A stretch of DNA of 64,000 bases from Hydractinia symbiolongicarpus (GCF_029227915.1 NC_079881.1:27567501-27631500), one strand, 5' to 3'. Positions 49,702 through 62,643 are shown, counted from the first letter of the stretch. Numbers and translations are program-made. The notes: generated by a model from the sequence alone, not told the origin.

Positions 49702-52700
49702 GGAAATGAGTTTACTTTCTGGGTTCTTTCTTTGTATACTTTTGACTATACGGGCCAAGCCCGGGATCTACGGGAAATCGCGGGTTTTCGTTTGCCGGCG
49801 ATTAAACTTCTTTTATTCAGCGTCTCATCAAAAATGAAAACATTTTTGAAAACTACAAGTCTTATGCGTTTTAGTGGTGAAAAAATAATTTAAAAAATCG
49901 CTCTGGAAATGAGTATGCTCACAGGGTACATTCTTTGTATACATTCGACTATGCGGGCCAAGCCCGGGATTTGCGGGAAATCGCGGGTTTTCGTTTGCCG
50001 GCGATTAAACCTCTTTCATTAAGCGTCTCATCAAAAATGAAAACATTTTTAAAAACTACAAGTCTCATGGGCTTTAGTGGTGAAATAATAATTTAAAAAA
50101 TCGTTCGGGAAATGAGTTTACTCCCTGGGTACTTTCTTTGTATACTTTTGACTATACGGGCCAAGCCCGGGATTTACGGGAAATCGCGGGTTTTCGTTTG
50201 CCGGCGATTAATCTTCTTTTATTCAGCCTCTCTTCAAAAATGAAAACATTTTTGCAAACTACAAGTCTTATGCGTTTTAGTGGTGAAAAAATAATTTAAA
50301 AAATCGTTCTGGAAATGAGTTTACTCACAGGGTACTTTCTTTGTATACATTGGACTATACGGGCCAAGCCCGGGATTTGCGGAAAATCGCGGGTTTTCGT
50401 TTGCCGGCGATTAAACCTCTTTCACTAAGCGTCTCATCAAAAATAAAAACATTTTTAAAAACTACAAGTCTCATGGGCTTTAGTGGTGAAATAATAATTT
50501 AAAAAATCGTTCGGGAAATGAGTTTACTCCCTGGGTACTTTCTTTGTATACTTTTGACTATACGGGCCAAGCCCGGGATTTACGGGAAATCGCGGGTTTT
50601 CGTTTGCCGGCGATTAATCTTCTTTTATTCAGCCTCTCTTCAAAAATGAAAACATTTTTGCAAACTACAAGTCTTATGCGTTGTAGTGGTGAAAAAATAA
50701 TTTAAAAAATCGTTCTGGAAATGAGTTTACTCACAGGGTACTTTCTTTGTATACATTAGACTATACGGGCCAAGCCCGGGATTTGCGGAAAATCGCGGGT
50801 TTTCGTTTGCCGGCGATTAAACCTCTTTCACTAAGCGTCTCATCAAAAATAAAAACATTTTTGAAAACTACAAGTCTTATGCGTTTTAGTGGTGAAAAAA
50901 AAATTTAAAAAATCGTTCTGGAAATGAGTTTACTCACAGGGTACTTTCTTTGTATACTTTTGACTATACGGGCCGAGTCTGGCATTTACGGGAAATCGAA
51001 GGTTTTCGTTTGCCGGCGATTAAACTTCTTTTATTCAGCGTCTCATCAAAAATGAAAACATTTTTGAAAACTACAAGTCTCATGCGATTTAGTAGTGAAA
51101 AGATAATTTAAAAAATCGATCTGGAAATGAATTTACTCACAGAGTACTTTCTTTGTATACATTCCACTATACGGGCCAAGCCCGGGATTTACGGAAAATC
51201 GCGGGTTTTCGTTTGCTGGCGATTATATTTCTTTTATTCAGCGTCTCATTAAAAATGAAATCGTTTTTGAAAACTACAAGTCTTATGCGTTTTAGTGGTG
51301 AAAAAATAATTTAAAAAATCGTTCTGGAAATGAGTTTACTCACAGGGTACTTTCTTTGTACACATTCGACTATACGGGACAAGCCCGGGATTCACGGGAA
51401 ATCGCGGGTTTTCGTTTGCCGGCGATAAAACCTCTTTCATAAAGCGTCTCATTAAAAATGAAAACATTTTTGAGAACTACAAGTCTCATTCGTTCTAGTG
51501 GTGCAGAAATAATTTGAAAAATCGTTCGGGAAATCAGTTTACTCCTTGGGTACTTTCTTTATATACATTCAACTATACGGGCCAAGCCCGGGATTTACGG
51601 GAAATCGCGGGTTTTCATTTGCCGGCGATTAAACTTCTTTTATTCAGCGTCTCATCAAAAATAAAAACAAGTTTAAAAAATACAAGTCTCATGCGTTTTA
51701 GTGGTGAAAAAATAATTTAAAAAATCGTTCGGGAAATGAGTTTACTCCCTGGGTACTTCCTTTGTATACTTTTGACTATACGGGACAAGCCCGGGATCTA
51801 CGGGAAATCGCGGGTTTTCGTTTGCCGGCGATTAAACTTCTTTTATTCAGCGTCTCATCAAAAATGAAAACATTTTTGAAAACTACAAGTCTCATGCGAT
51901 TTAGTGGTGAAAAGATAATTTAAAAAATCGTTCTGGAAATGAGTTTACTCACAGGGTACTTTCTTTGTATACATTCGACTATGCGGGCTAAGCCCGGGAT
52001 TTGCGGGAAATCGCGGGTTTTCGTTTGCCGGCGATTAAACCTCTTTCATTAAGCGTCTCATCAAAAATGAAAACATTTTTAAAAACTACAAGTCTCATGG
52101 GCTTTAGTGGTGAAATAATAATTTAAAAAATCGTTCGGGAAATGAGTTTACTCCCTGGGTACTTTCTTTGTATACTTTTGACTATACGGGCCAAGCCCGG
52201 GATTTACGGGAAATCGCGGGTTTTCGTTTGCCGGCGATTAATCTTCTTTTATTCAGCCTCTCTTCAAAAATGAAAACATTTTTGCAAACTACAAGTCTTA
52301 TGCGTTTTAGTGGTGAAAAAATAATTTAAAAAATCGTTCTGGAAATGAGTTTACTCACAGGGTACTTTCTTTGTATACATTGGACTATACGGGCCAAGCC
52401 CGGGATTTGCGGAAAATCGCGGGTTTTCGTTTGCCGGCGATTAAACCTCTTTCACTAAGCGTCTCATCAAAAATAAAAACATTTTTAAAAACTACAAGTC
52501 TCATGGGCTTTAGTGGTGAAATAATAATTTAAAAAATCGTTCGGGAAATGAGTTTACTCCCTGGGTACTTTCTTTGTATACTTTTGACTATACGGGCCAA
52601 GCCCGGGATTTACGGGAAATCGCGGGTTTTCGTTTGCCGGCGATTAATCTTCTTTTATTCAGCCTATCTTCAAAAATGAAAACATTTTTGCAAACTACAA

Positions 52701-53152
52701 GTCTTATGCGTTTTAGTGGTGAAAAAATAATTTAAAAAATCGTTCTGGAAATGAGTTTACTCACAGGGTACTTTCTTTGTATACATTGGACTATACGGGC
52801 CAAGCCCGGGATTTGCGGAAAATCGCGGGTTTTCGTTTGCCGGCGATTAAACCTCTTTCACTAAGCGTCTCATCAAAAATAAAAACATTTTTGAAAACTA
52901 CAAGTCTTATGCGTTTTAGTGGTGAAAAAAAAATTTAAAAAATCGTTCTGAAAATGAGTTTACTCACAGGGTACTTTCTTTGTATACTTTTGACTATACG
53001 GGCCGAGTCTGGCATTTACGGGAAATCGCAGGTTTTCGTTTGCCGGCGATTAAACTTCTTTTATTCAGCGTCTCATCAAAAATGAAAACATTTTTGAAAA
53101 CTACAAGTCTCATGCGATTTAGTGGTGAAAAGATAATTTAAAAAATCGTTCT
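49702..53152 (+). repeat. 3,451-bp higher-order repeat (17 monomers), copy 1
   Basis: Bases 49,702-52,975 match 53,153-56,426 with a shift of 3,451, seventeen times 203. The start is marked by GTTTACTTTCTGGGTTC in both copies. The block runs G unit, E-F dimers, a GCCGAGTCTGGC unit, GATTATATTTC and GTACACATTC units, an A unit with AAAAAATACAAGTC, and further E-F dimers. Confidence 0.87.
52110..52515 (+). repeat. E-F dimer, the right-hand 406-bp higher-order unit (example)
   Basis: E (52,110-52,312) has GTGAAATAATAATTT, the GCCAAGCCCGGG core, CGATTAATCTTC, CAGCCTCTCTTC and TTTTGCAAACTAC. F (52,313-52,515) has TCTGGAAATGAG, ACTCACAGGG, CATTGGACTATACGGG, GATTTGCGGAAAATCG, CTTTCACTAAGCG and ATAAAAACATTTTT. 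Both are exactly 203 bp. The CTTTCACTAAGCG marker of F occurs near 42.7, 50.4, 50.8, 52.4, 52.9, 53.9, 54.3, 55.9, 56.3, 58.5, 58.9 and 59.3 kb. The dimer therefore often occurs two or more times in a row. Confidence 0.85.
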
Positions 53153-56100
53153 GGAAATGAGTTTACTTTCTGGGTTCTTTCTTTGTATACTTTTGACTAT
53201 ACGGGCCAAGCCCGGGATCTACGGGAAATCGCGGGTTTTCGTTTGCCGGCGATTAAACTTCTTTTATTCAGCGTCTCATCAAAAATGAAAACATTTTTGA
53301 AAACTACAAGTCTTATGCGTTTTAGTGGTGAAAAAATAATTTAAAAAATCGCTCTGGAAATGAGTATGCTCACAGGGTACATTCTTTGTATACATTCGAC
53401 TATGCGGGCCAAGCCCGGGATTTGCGGGAAATCGCGGGTTTTCGTTTGCCGGCGATTAAACCTCTTTCATTAAGCGTCTCATCAAAAATGAAAACATTTT
53501 TAAAAACTACAAGTCTCATGGGCTTTAGTGGTGAAATAATAATTTAAAAAATCGTTCGGGAAATGAGTTTACTCCCTGGGTACTTTCTTTGTATACTTTT
53601 GACTATACGGGCCAAGGCCGGGATTTACGGGAAATCGCGGGTTTTCGTTTGCCGGCGATTAATCTTCTTTTATTCAGCCTCTCTTCAAAAATGAAAACAT
53701 TTTTGCAAACTACAAGTCTTATGCGTTTTAGTGGTGAAAAAATAATTTAAAAAATCGTTCTGGAAATGAGTTTACTCACAGGGTACTTTCTTTGTATACA
53801 TTGGACTATACGGGCCAAGCCCGGGATTTGCGGAAAATCGCGGGTTTTCGTTTGCCGGCGATTAAACCTCTTTCACTAAGCGTCTCATCAAAAATAAAAA
53901 CATTTTTAAAAACTACAAGTCTCATGGGCTTTAGTGGTGAAATAATAATTTAAAAAATCGTTCGGGAAATGAGTTTACTCCCTGGGTACTTTCTTTGTAT
54001 ACTTTTGACTATACGGGCCAAGCCCGGGATTTACGGGAAATCGCGGGTTTTCTTTTGCCGGCGATTAATCTTCTTTTATTCAGCCTCTCTTCAAAAATGA
54101 AAACATTTTTGCAAACTACAAGTCTTATGCGTTGTAGTGGTGAAAAAATAATTTAAAAAATCGTTCTGGAAATGAGTTTACTCACAGGGTACTTTCTTTG
54201 TATACATTAGACTATACGGGCCAAGCCCGGGATTTGCGGAAAATTGCGGGTTTTCGTTTGCCGGCGATTAAACCTCTTTCACTAAGCGTCTCATCAAAAA
54301 TAAAAACATTTTTGAAAACTACAAGTCTTATGCGTTTTAGTGGTGAAAAAAAAATTTAAAAAATCGTTCTGGAAATGAGTTTACTCACAGGGTACTTTCT
54401 TTGTATACTTTTGACTATACGGGCCGAGTCTGGCATTTACGGGAAATCGCAGGTTTTCGTTTGCCGGCGATTAAACTTCTTTTATTCAGCGTCTCATCAA
54501 AAATGAAAACATTTTTGAAAACTACAAGTCTCATGCGATTTAGTGGTGAAAAGATAATTTAAAAAATCGTTCTGGAAATGAATTTACTCACAGAGTACTT
54601 TCTTTGTATACATTCCACTATACGGGCCAAGCCCGGGATTTACGGGAAATCGCGGGTTTTCGTTTGCTGGCGATTATATTTCTTTTATTCAGCGTCTCAT
54701 TAAAAATGAAATCGTTTTTGAAAACTACAAGTCTTATGCGTTTTAGTGGTGAAAAAATAATTTAAAAAATCGTTCTGGAAATGAGTTTACTCACAGGGTA
54801 CTTTCTTTGTACACATTCGACTATACGGGACAAGCCCGGGATTTACGGGAAATCGCGGGTTTTCGTTTGCCGGCGATAAAACCTCTTTCATAAAGCGTCT
54901 CATTAAAAATGAAAACATTTTTGAGAACTACAAGTCTCATTCGTTCTAGTGGTGCAGAAATAATTTGAAAAATCGTTCGGGAAGTCAGTTTACTCCTTGG
55001 GTACTTTCTTTATATACATTCAACTATACGGGCCAAGCCCGGGATTTACGGGAAATCGCGGGTTTTCATTTGCCGGCGATTAAACTTCTTTTATTCAGCG
55101 TCTCATCAAAAATAAAAACAAGTTTAAAAAATACAAGTCTCATGCGTTTTAGTGGTGAAAAAATAATTTAAAAAATCGTTCGGGAAATGAGTTTACTCCC
55201 TGGGTACTTCCTTTGTATACTTTTGACTATACGGGACAAGCCCGGGATCTACGGGAAATCGCGGGTTTTCGTTTGCCGGCGATTAAACTTCTTTTATTCA
55301 GCGTCTCATCAAAAATGAAAACATTTTTGAAAACTACAAGTCTCATGCGATTTAGTGGTGAAAAGATAATTTAAAAAATCGTTCTGGAAATGAGTTTACT
55401 CACAGGGTACTTTCTTTGTATACATTCGACTATGCGGGCCAAGCCCGGGATTTGCGGGAAATCGCGGGTTTTCGTTTGCCGGCGATTAAACCTCTTTCAT
55501 TAAGCGTCTCATCAAAAATGAAAACATTTTTAAAAACTACAAGTCTCATGGGCTTTAGTGGTGAAATAATAATTTAAAAAATCGTTCGGGAAATGAGTTT
55601 ACTCCCTGGGTACTTTCTTTGTATACTTTTGACTATACGGGCTAAGCCCGGGATTTACGGGAAATCGCGGGTTTTCGTTTGCCGGCGATTAATCTTCTTT
55701 TATTCAGCCTCTCTTCAAAAATGAAAACATTTTTGCAAACTACAAGTCTTATGCGTTTTAGTGGTGAAAAAATAATTTAAAAAATCGTTCTGGAAATGAG
55801 TTTACTCACAGGGTACTTTCTTTGTATACATTGGACTATACGGGCCAAGCCCGGGATTTGCGGAAAATCGCGGGTTTTCGTTTGCCGGCGATTAAACCTC
55901 TTTCACTAAGCGTCTCATCAAAAATAAAAACATTTTTAAAAACTACAAGTCTTATGCGTTTTAGTGGTGAAATAATAATTTAAAAAATCGTTCGGGAAAT
56001 GAGTTTACTCCCTGGGTACTTTCTTTGTATACTTTTGACTATACGGGCCAAGCCCGGGATTTACGGGAAATCGCGGGTTTTCGTTTGCCGGCGATTAATC

Positions 56101-56426
56101 TTCTTTTATTCAGCCTCTCTTCAAAAATGAAAACATTTTTGCAAACTACAAGTCTTATGCGTTTTAGTGGTGAAAAAATAATTTAAAAAATCGTTCTGGA
56201 AATGAGTTTACTCACAGGGTACTTTCTTTGTATACATTGGACTATACGGGCCAAGCCCGGGATTTGCGGAAAATCGCGGGTTTTCGTTTGCCGGCGATTA
56301 AACCTCTTTCACTAAGCGTCTCATCAAAAATAAAAACATTTTTGAAAACTACAAGTCTTATGCGTTTTAGTGGTGAAAAAAAAATTTAAAAAATCGTTCT
56401 GGAAAGGAGTTTACTCACAGGGTACT
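53153..56426 (+). repeat. 3,451-bp higher-order repeat, copy 2
   Basis: This copy follows the first directly. At its left end a C-like head (GAAAAGATAATTT, TCTGGAAATGAG) runs into TTTACTTTCTGGGTTC, whereas copy 1 has a TTCGGGAAATGAG head. The exchange point therefore lies within the GAAATGAGTTTACT stretch. Scattered differences are visible, such as CAAGGCCGGG, TTTTCTTTTGCC, AAATTGCGGG, GTAGTG/GTGGTG and GGCTAAGCCC/GGCCAAGCCC. Confidence 0.87.
53328..53530 (+). repeat. G-type monomer (example)
   Basis: Diagnostic features are CGCTCTGGAAATGAGTATGC, GGTACATTCTTTG, CATTCGACTATGCGGGCC and GATTTGCGGGAAATCG. It first appears near 35.9 kb and recurs near 37.9, 41.2, 42.2, 49.9, 53.3 and 58.0 kb. A unit with CTCATGGGC and GAAATAATAATTT usually follows it, leading into E-F dimers in the right half. 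Confidence 0.75.
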
Positions 56427-56477
56427 TCCTTTGTATACTTTTGACTATACGGGACAAGCCCGGGATCTACGGGAAAT

Positions 56478-57996
56478 CGCGGGTTTTCGTTTGCTGGCGA
56501 TTATATTTCTTTTATTCAGCGTCTCATTAAAAATGAAATCGTTTTTGAAAACTACAAGTCTTATGCGTTTTAGTGGTGAAAAAATAATTTAAAAAATCGT
56601 TCTGGAAATGAGTTTACTCACAGGGTACTTTCTTTGTACACATTCGACTATACGGGACAAGCCCGGGATTTACGGGAAATCGCGGGTTTTCGTTTGCCGG
56701 CGATAAAACCTCTTTCATAAAGCGTCTCATTAAAAATGAAAACATTTTTGAGAACTACAAGTCTCATTCGTTCTAGTGGTGCAGAAATAATTTGAAAAAT
56801 CGTTCGGGAAATCAGTTTACTCCTTGGGTACTTTCTTTATATACATTCAACTATACGGGCCAAGCCCGGGATTTACGGGAAATCGCGGGTTTTCATTTGC
56901 CGGCGATTAAACTTCTTTTATTCAGCGTCTCATCAAAAATAAAAACAAGTTTAAAAAATACAAGTCTCATGCGTTTTAGTGGTGAAAAAATAATTTAAAA
57001 AATCGTTCGGGAAATGAGTTTACTCCCTGGGTACTTCCTTTGTATACTTTTGACTATACGGGACAAGCCCGGGATCTACGGGAAATCGCGGGTTTTCGTT
57101 TGCCGGCGATTAAACTTCTTTTATTCAGCGTCTCATCAAAAATGAAAACATTTTTGAAAACTACAAGTCTTATGCGTTTTAGTGGTGAAAAAATAATTTA
57201 AAAAATCGTTCTGGAAATGAATTTACTCACAGAGTACTTTCTTTGTATACATTCCACTATACGGGCCAAGCCCGGGATTTACGGGAAATCGCGGGTTTTC
57301 GTTTGCTGGCGATTATATTTCTTTTATTCAGCGTCTCATTAAAAATGAAATCGTTTTTGAAAACTACAAGTCTTATGCGTTTTAGTGGTGAAAAAATAAT
57401 TTAAAAAATCGTTCTGGAAATGAGTTTACTCACAGGGTACTTTCTTTGTACACATTCGACTATACGGGACAAGCCCGGGATTTACGGGAAATCGCGGGTT
57501 TTCGTTTGCCGGCGATAAAACCTCTTTCATAAAGCGTCTCATTAAAAATGAAAACATTTTTGAGAACTACAAGTCTCATTCGTTCTAGTGGTGCAGAAAT
57601 AATTTGAAAAATCGTTCGGGAAATCAGTTTACTCCTTGGGTACTTTCTTTATATACATTCAACTATACGGGCCAAGCCCGGGATTTACGGGAAATCGCGG
57701 GTTTTCATTTGCCGGCGATTAAACTTCTTTTATTCAGCGTCTCATCAAAAATAAAAACAAGTTTAAAAAATACAAGTCTCATGCGTTTTAGTGGTGAAAA
57801 AATAATTTAAAAAATCGTTCGGGAAATGAGTTTACTCCCTGGGTACTTCCTTTGTATACTTTTGACTATACGGGACAAGCCCGGGATCTACGGGAAATCG
57901 CGGGTTTTCGTTTGCCGGCGATTAAACTTCTTTTATTCAGCGTCTCATCAAAAATGAAAACATTTTTGAAAACTACAAGTCTTATGCGTTTTAGTG
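56478..57996 (+). repeat. 812-bp tandem duplication (4 monomers), third locus
   Basis: Bases about 56,478-57,184 match 57,290-57,996 with a shift of 812. The repeated order is a GATTATATTTC unit, a GTACACATTCGAC unit with GATAAAACCTC, an A unit with AAAAAATACAAGTC, and a GGGATCTACGGG unit. It repeats the middle part of the 3,451-bp unit. Confidence 0.83.
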
Positions 57997-59376
57997 CTGA
58001 AAAAATAATTTAAAAAATCGCTCTGGAAATGAGTATGCTCACAGGGTACATTCTTTGTATACATTCGACTATGCGGGCCAAGCCCGGGATTTGCGGGAAA
58101 TCGCGGGTTTTCGTTTGCCGGCGATTAAACCTCTTTCATTAAGCGTCTCACAAAAATGAAAACATTTTTATAAACTACAAGTCTCATAGGCTTTAGTGGT
58201 GAAATAATAATTTAAAAAATCGTTCGGGAAATGCGTTTACTCCCTCGGTACTTTCTTTGTATACTTTTGACTATACGGGCCAAGCCCGGGATTTACGGGA
58301 AATCGTGGGTTTTCGTTTGCCGGCGATTAATCTTCTTTTATTCAGCCTCTCTTCAAAAATGAAAACATTTTTGCAAACTACAATCTTATGCGTTTTAGTG
58401 GTGAAAAAATAATTTAAAAAATCGTTCTGGAAATGAGTTTACTCACAGGGTACTTTCTTTGTATACATTGGACTATACGGGCCAAGCCCGGGATTTGCGG
58501 AAAATCGCGGGTTTTCGTTTGCCGGCGATTAAACCTCTTTCACTAAGCGTCTCATCAAAAATAAAAACATTTTTGAAAACTACAAGTCTTATGCGTTTTA
58601 GTGGTGAAAAAAAAAATTTAAAAAATCGTTCGGGAAATACTCCTTGGGTACTTTCTTTGTATACTTTTGACTATACGGGCCAAGCCCGGGATTTACGGGA
58701 AATCGCGGGTTTTCGTTTGCCGGCGATTAATCTTCTTTTATTCAGCCTCTCTTCAAAAATGAAAACATTTTTGCAAACTACAAGTCTTATGCGTTTTAGT
58801 GGTGAAAAAATAATTTAAAAAATCGTTCTGGAAATGAGTTTACTCACAGGGTACTTTCTTTGTTTACATTGGACTATACGGGCCAAGCCCGGGATTTGCG
58901 GAAAATCGCGGGTTTTCGTTTGCCGGCGATTAAACCTCTTTCACTAAGCGTCTCATCAAAAATAAAAACATTTTTGAAAACTACAAGTCTTATGCGTTTT
59001 AGTGGTGAAAAAAAAATTTAAAAAATCGTTCGGGAAATGAGTTTACTCCTTGGGTACTTTCTTTGTATACTTTTGACTATACGGGCCAAGCCCGGGATTT
59101 ACGGGAAATCGCGGGTTTTCGTTTGCCGGCGATTAAGCTTCTTTTTTTCAGCGTCTCATCAAAAATGAAAACATTTTTGAAAACTACAAGTCTTATGCGT
59201 TTTAGTGGTGAAAAAATAATTTAAAAAATCGTTCTGGAAATGAGTTTACTCACAGGGTACTTTCTTTGTATACATTGGACTATACGGGCCAAGCCCGGGA
59301 TTTGCGGAAAATCGCGGGTTTTCGTTTGCCGGCGATTAAAACTCTTTCACTAAGCGTCTCATCAAAAATAAAAACA
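57997..59376 (+). repeat. G unit followed by consecutive E-F dimers
   Basis: After a G unit, E-F dimers follow one another near 58.2, 58.6 and 59.0 kb. Small lesions are common: CGTCTCACAAAAATG near 58,148, ATGCGTTTACTCCCTCGG near 58,232, TACAATCTTATG near 58,380, a six-base loss giving CGGGAAATACTCC near 58,632, and TGTTTACATTGG near 58,862. F heads have a run of 9-10 A. The six-base loss creates a 119-codon open frame with no other sign of coding. Confidence 0.8.
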
Positions 59377-62300
59377 TTTTTGAAAACTACAAGTCTTATG
59401 CGTTTTAGTGGTGAGAAAAAAATTTAAAAAATCGTTCGGGAAATGAGTTTACTCCATGGGTACTTTCTTTGTATACTTTTGACTATACGGGCCAAGCCCG
59501 GGATTTACGGGAAATCGCGGGTTTTCGTTTGCCGGCGATTAATCTTCTTTTATTCAGCCTCTCTTCAAAAATGAAAACATTTTTGCAAACTACAAGTCTT
59601 ATGCGTTTTAGTGGTGAAAAAATAATTTAAAAAATCGTTCTGGAAATGAGTTTACTCACAGGGTACTTTCTTTGTATACATTGGACTATACGGGCCAAGC
59701 CCAGGATTTGCGGGAAATCGCAGGTTTTCGTTTGCGGGCGATTAAACCTCTTTCATTAAGCGTCTCATCAAAAATGAAAACATTTTTAAAAACTACAAGT
59801 CTCATGGGCTTTAGTGGTGAAATAATAATTTAAAAAATCGTTCGGGAAATGAGTTTACTCCCTGGGTACTTTCTTTGTATACTTTTGACTATACGGGTCG
59901 AGTCTGGGATTTACGGGAAATCGCAGGTTTTCGTTTACCGGCGATTAAACCTCTTTCATTAAGCGTCTCATTAAAAATGAAAATATTTTTGAAAACTACA
60001 AGTCTCATTCGTTCTAGTGGTGCCGAAATAATTTGAAAAATCGTTTGGGAAATCAGTTTACTCATTGGGTACTTTCTTTATATACATTCAACTATACGTG
60101 CCAAGCCCGGGATTTACGGGAAATCGCGGGTTTTCGTTTGCCGGCGATTAAACTTCTTTTATTGAGCGTCTCATCAAAAATGAAAACAAGTTTGAAAACT
60201 ACAAGTCTCATGCGTGTTAGTGCTGAAAATATAATTTAAAAAATCGTTCGGGAAATAAGTTTACTCCCTGGGTACTTTCTTTGTATACTTTTGACTATAC
60301 GGGCCAAGCCCGGGATTTACGGGAAATCGCGGGTTTTCGTTTGCCGGCGATTAAACTTCTTTTATTCAGCCTCTCATCAAAAATAAAAACATTTTTGAAA
60401 ACTACAAGTCTTATGCGTTTTAGTGGTGAAAAAATAATTTAAAAAATCGTTCTGGAAATGAGTTTACTCACAGGGTACTTTCTTTGTATACATTGGACTA
60501 TACGGGCCAAGCCCGGGATTTGCGGAAAATCGCGGGTTTTCGTTTGCCGGCGATTAAACCTCTTTCAATAAGCGTCTTATCAAAAATGAAAACATTTTTG
60601 AAAACTACAAGTCTCATGCGTTTTAGTGGTGAAAAAATAATTTAAAAAATCGTTCGGGAAATGAGTTTACTCCCTGGTTACTTTCTTTGTATACTTTTGA
60701 CTATACGGGCCAAGCCCGGGATTTACAAGAAATCGCGGGTTTTCGTTTGCCGGCGATTAAACTTCTTTTATTCAGCGTCTTATCAAAACTGAAAACATTT
60801 TTGAAAACTACAAGTCTCATGCGTTTTAGTGGTGAAAAAATAATATCAAAAATCGTTCGGGAAATGAGTTTACTCCCTGGGTACTTTCTTTGTATACTTT
60901 TGACTATATGGGCCAAGCCCGGGATTTACGGGAAATCGCTGGTTTTCGTTTGCCGACGATTAAACCTCTTTCATTAAGCGTTTCATCAAAAATGAAAACA
61001 CTTTTGAAAACTACAAGTCTTATGCGTTTTAGTGGTGAGAAAAAAATTTAAAAAATCGTTCGGGAAATGAGTTTACTCCATGGGTACTTTCTTTGTATAC
61101 TTTTGACTATACGGGCCAAGCCCGGGATTTACGGGAAATCGCGGGTTTTCGTTTGCCGGCGATTAATCTTCTTTTATTCAGCCTCTCTTCAAAAATGAAA
61201 ACATTTTTGCAAACTACAAGTCTTATGCGTTTTAGTGGTGAAAAAATAATTTAAAAAATCGTTCTGGAAATGAGTTTACTCACAGGGTACTTTCTTTGTA
61301 TACATTGGACTATACGGGCCAAGCCCGGGATTTGCGGGAAATCGCAGGTTTTCGTTTGCGGGCGATTAAACCTCTTTCATTAAGCGTCTCATCAAAAATG
61401 AAAACATTTTTAAAAACTACAAGTCTCATGGGCTTTAGTGGTGAAATAATAATTTAAAAAATCGTTCGGGAAATGAGTTTACTCCCTGGGTACTTTCTTT
61501 GTATACTTTTGACTATACGGGTCGAGTCTGGGATTTACGGGAAATCGCAGGTTTTCGTTTACCGGCGATTAAACCTCTTTCATTAAGCGTCTCATTAAAA
61601 ATGAAAATATTTTTGAAAACTACAAGTCTCATTCGTTCTAGTGGTGCCGAAATAATTTGAAAAATCGTTTGGGATATCAGTTTACTCATTGGGTACTTTC
61701 TTTATATACATTCAACTATACGTGCCAAGCCCGGGATTTACGGGAAATCGCGGGTTTTCGTTTGCCGGCGATTAAACTTCTTTTATTGAGCGTCTCATCA
61801 AAAATGAAAACAAGTTTGAAAACTACAAGTCTCATGCGTGTTAGTGCTGAAAATATAATTTAAAAAATCGTTCGGGAAATAAGTTTACTCCCTGGGTACT
61901 TTCTTTGTATACTTTTGACTATACGGGCCAAGCCCGGGATTTACGGGAAATCGCGGGTTTTCGTTTGCCGGCGATTAAACTTCTTTTATTCAGCCTCTCA
62001 TCAAAAATAAAAACATTTTTGAAAACTACAAGTCTTATGCGTTTTAGTGGTGAAAAAATAATTGAAAAAATCGTTCTGGAAATGAGTTTACTCACAGGGT
62101 ACTTTCTTTGTATACATTGGACTATACGGGCCAAGACCGGGATTTGCGGAAAATCGCGGGTTTTCGTTTGCCGGCGATTAAACCTCTTTCAATAAGCGTC
62201 TTATCAAAAATGAAAACATTTTTGAAAACTACAAGTCTCATGCGTTTTAGTGGTGAAAAAATAATTTAAAAAATCGTTCGGGAAATGAGTTTACTCCCTG

Positions 62301-62643
62301 GGTACTTTCTTTGTATACTTTTGACTATACGGGCCAAGCCCGGGATTTACAAGAAATCGCGGGTTTTCGTTTGCCGGCGATTAAACTTCTTTTATTCAGC
62401 GTCTTATCAAAACTGAAAACATTTTTGAAAACTACAAGTCTCATGCGTTTTAGTGGTGAAAAAATAATATCAAAAATCGTTCGGGAAATGAGTTTACTCC
62501 CTGGGTACTTTCTTTGTATACTTTTGACTATATGGGCCAAGCCCGGGATTTACGGGAAATCGCTGGTTTTCGTTTGCCGACGATTAAACCTCTTTCATTA
62601 AGCGTTTCATCAAAAATGAAAACACTTTTGAAAACTACAAGTC
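59377..62643 (+). repeat. 1,624-bp tandem duplication (8 monomers), second locus
   Basis: Bases about 59,377-61,019 match 61,001-62,643 with a shift of 1,624. Shared marks include GTGAGAAAAAAATTT, ACTCCATGGG, GTTTGCGGGCG, GTTTACCGGCG, GGTGCCGAAATAATTTG, GTTAGTGCTGAAAATATAATTT, TTTACAAGAAATCG and ATAATATCAAAAATCG. A few substitutions separate the copies, such as CTGGTTAC/CTGGGTAC and GGGATATCAG/GGGAAATCAG. The 8-monomer size is the same as at 45.2 kb but the content differs. Confidence 0.87.

Noticed and set aside
58459-58818. 119-codon ORF
   Set aside because: It is created by a poly-A length change and a six-base loss in a head region. It is again two monomers read in sequence.
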